DNA of 64,000 bases from JAALLB01 sp964502215 (GTDB lineage: Bacteria > Pseudomonadota > Alphaproteobacteria > Rhizobiales > Rhizobiaceae). Made by a program: the position numbers and the translations under genes. The notes beneath the pieces were generated by a model. That model was not told where the DNA came from. It saw only the letters and a program-made list of their open reading frames with translations, and did no database searches. The DNA is taken from NCBI GenBank assembly GCA_964502215.1, contig CAZCUN010000007.1, positions 15,317 through 79,316 of the forward strand, in the 5' to 3' direction. Each line of letters begins with the position of its first letter. Position 1 is the stretch's first letter. This document shows positions 62,794-64,000 of this stretch, piece after piece.

Positions 62794-62821
62794 TTGAGGG
62801 AAAACGAAAGCTCTCCCTCAA
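62794..62821. repeat. Inverted repeat between the two outer-membrane-protein genes
   Basis: TTGAGGGA and TCCCTCAA (8 bp) with a 12-base loop, placed 7 bases beyond the stop of the 62829-63767 gene. It may end or stabilise that gene's transcript; no T-run follows. Confidence 0.45.
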
Positions 62822-62828
62822 GCCATTA

Positions 62829-63767
62829 TTATTTATACACAACCTGTGGCTGGTGCGGCTGGCTACAACCTGCATCATTAAGTGCATAACGTAGACCTAC
62901 ACGGCCTGTATGAACGTCGATATCACTTGTAGAACCTTGGTTGCCCGGGAATGTACCGCCAGTTGGTGCAAGACCATTTTGGAAACCAAAGAAGTCGCCT
63001 CCTTCGATGCGAGTATATGTGTAACCTACATCAGCTTTAACGCGACAATTTACATCCAATGAACCACCTGCATGAACAGCCCATGCAAAACGTGTTTGTG
63101 AAACACCGTTGTGAGTGCTATCGCTGATAGTATCGAAGTTAGCGCCACCATCATCCAAACAGTCAATGTTTGCTGCGCTAGAAACATCACAGCCAAGATC
63201 ATTGTTAAGACCTGACCATTTAACACGCGCAGCACCGATACCAGCACCAACATAAGGTGTGAAACCGTTTACTGTGCCAAGATCAAGGTATGCATTCGCC
63301 ATGAAGGTTGTTGCTTCAAATTCTGATGTATCAGAAGCAGTACAATCAGTATCAGCTGTTAGGCTGTTATTACCTATACCAGTTAAGAGTGCACAATCAA
63401 AGCTACCAGTGCTTGATGAGTCACCATTAAAATCCGTACTGCCAAAATATCCAACAGTTGCATCAACACGGAAATAGTCAGTTACCTGATAACCGATACC
63501 GCCTTGTAGCAAGAATGTTTCATCAATATCATGTCGGTTAAAGTTTTGAAAATCAAAGCCAGGTTGTGGTTGAAACACTACGTTATCAACATCAACACTT
63601 GCATATCCAATATCACCACGAATATACCAACCTGTTGATGCAGCTACTGGAACAACTTCCGGTGGCAAGTCATGTGTTGGTGCTGGAATTAAATCAGCTG
63701 CCTGTACCATAGCGGTAGATGCCATGAGAGCAGCAGCAACGAGAGACAATTTTTTAAAGCTGCGCAT
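62829..63767 (-). CDS. Outer membrane beta-barrel protein (Omp31-like) B
   Basis: A 312-residue porin-like protein with a signal peptide (1-23, ending MVQAA) and barrel strands matching protein A (STGWYIRGDIGYASVDVD, FRVDATVGYFGS, FTPYVGAGIGAARVKW, VKADVGYTYTRIEGGDFFG). Unlike its paralogue it does not end in an aromatic residue: after VGLRYALNDAG a short tail with a cysteine and PHQPQVVYK follows. Six further cysteines form likely loop disulfides. AGGAAGGAAG precedes the start, and a perfect CtrA box lies 76 bases upstream. Confidence 0.9.
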   Translation of the reverse strand: MRSFKKLSLVAAALMASTAMVQAADLIPAPTHDLPPEVVPVAASTGWYIRGDIGYASVDVDNVVFQPQPGFDFQNFNRHDIDETFLLQGGIGYQVTDYFRVDATVGYFGSTDFNGDSSSTGSFDCALLTGIGNNSLTADTDCTASDTSEFEATTFMANAYLDLGTVNGFTPYVGAGIGAARVKWSGLNNDLGCDVSSAANIDCLDDGGANFDTISDSTHNGVSQTRFAWAVHAGGSLDVNCRVKADVGYTYTRIEGGDFFGFQNGLAPTGGTFPGNQGSTSDIDVHTGRVGLRYALNDAGCSQPHQPQVVYK

Positions 63768-63842
63768 TGCAAACTTCCTTCCTGATTACCGCCATTATTG
63801 GCGTTTTCAAATTTCAATAGTCAGGAATATGAAGTATAATGG

Positions 63843-63858
63843 TTAAAACGTTCTTAAC
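63843..63858. promoter_or_regulatory. Full CtrA-type box (TTAA-N7-TTAAC)
   Basis: TTAAAACGTTCTTAAC matches the CtrA consensus TTAA-N7-TTAAC exactly, 76 bases upstream of outer-membrane-protein B on the opposite strand. Several more TTAA words follow at 63864-63889. With ctrA itself in the window, cell-cycle control of this porin is plausible. Confidence 0.6.
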
Positions 63859-63949
63859 CGTAATTATTAAGGTTAAAAATTAAGGTTAATATTGCCAAAA
63901 GCCCAAGAAACCTCCCTAAAGGAAGCACTTACTAAAATAAATATATTTT

Positions 63950-64000
63950 GGGGCTGTCCCAGATAACTCAAAAATGGGTTATCAATATGGGTATGAGAAG
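63950..64000 (+). mobile_element. Possible left end of an insertion sequence (truncated by the window)
   Basis: GGGGCTGTCCCAGA at 63950 resembles terminal inverted repeats of bacterial insertion sequences. An ATG at 63974 opens a frame (MGYQYGYEK) that runs off the window and could be a transposase start. Only 51 bases are visible, so the call rests on resemblance alone. Confidence 0.35.

Overview
The window is a stretch of alphaproteobacterial chromosome, most likely from a marine member of the Hyphomicrobiales (Rhizobiales) with a fairly low G+C content. The best evidence is the block at 43.4-54.3 kb. It holds sciP, a fliJ-like gene, ctrA, a single-domain response regulator, chpT, an eipA-like DUF1134 gene, rluD and rpoH, in an arrangement recalled from Brucella and Agrobacterium relatives. 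The Omp31-like outer membrane proteins, the TTG-started DEAD-box helicase and many small rhizobial-type hypothetical proteins agree. No rRNA, tRNA, CRISPR array or prophage was seen.

Layout, 0-20 kb. The window opens with the end of an acyl-CoA synthetase gene. A tightly overlapping four-gene membrane redox module follows (374-2820: small membrane protein, heme-membrane/Rieske fusion, cysteine-motif protein, small membrane protein), then an SCP2-like gene. Next comes a ureohydrolase with a complete polyamine-type ABC transporter (3314-9219), coupled to a sirtuin gene broken by an in-frame amber codon. A Crp/Fnr-rhodanese-DUF2892 sulfur cluster, a glutathione transferase, a coiled-coil gene interrupted by an in-frame ochre codon, trhO, and an Lrp regulator with a fused indolepyruvate ferredoxin oxidoreductase follow.

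Layout, 19-41 kb. At 18.9-24.8 kb lies a synthase-dependent polysaccharide locus: a TviB/WbpO-type nucleotide-sugar dehydrogenase divergent from a processive GT2 synthase, a membrane-fusion-like protein with a degenerate receiver domain, and a TolC-like lipoprotein. This is my best candidate for an undescribed system. A two-subunit molybdenum hydroxylase follows. Then comes a catabolic cassette (dioxygenase, Asp/Glu-racemase-like protein, M20 hydrolase, PLP lyase) facing a dimethylglycine/sarcosine dehydrogenase-like flavoprotein, a ROK kinase and mnmA. A minus-strand group (fatty acid desaturase, TIM-barrel isomerase, pentapeptide protein, metallo-beta-lactamase-fold protein) leads to an intergenic patch with a long hairpin and a REP-like palindrome.

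Layout, 42-64 kb. An RlpA-like protein and a hydratase precede the cell-cycle block. CtrA (response regulator), ChpT (phosphotransferase to CtrA) and SciP (CtrA antagonist) form one regulatory circuit; TTAACCAT half-sites and a GANTC site lie upstream of ctrA. After rpoH comes a peroxiredoxin, then a TPP-riboswitch-controlled thiXY-tenA thiamine-precursor salvage operon without an ATPase gene, a proline/alanine-rich membrane protein, purA, an EamA exporter and two paralogous outer membrane beta-barrel genes. The second of these has a perfect TTAA-N7-TTAAC CtrA box upstream. The last 50 bases look like the terminal repeat and first codons of an insertion sequence.
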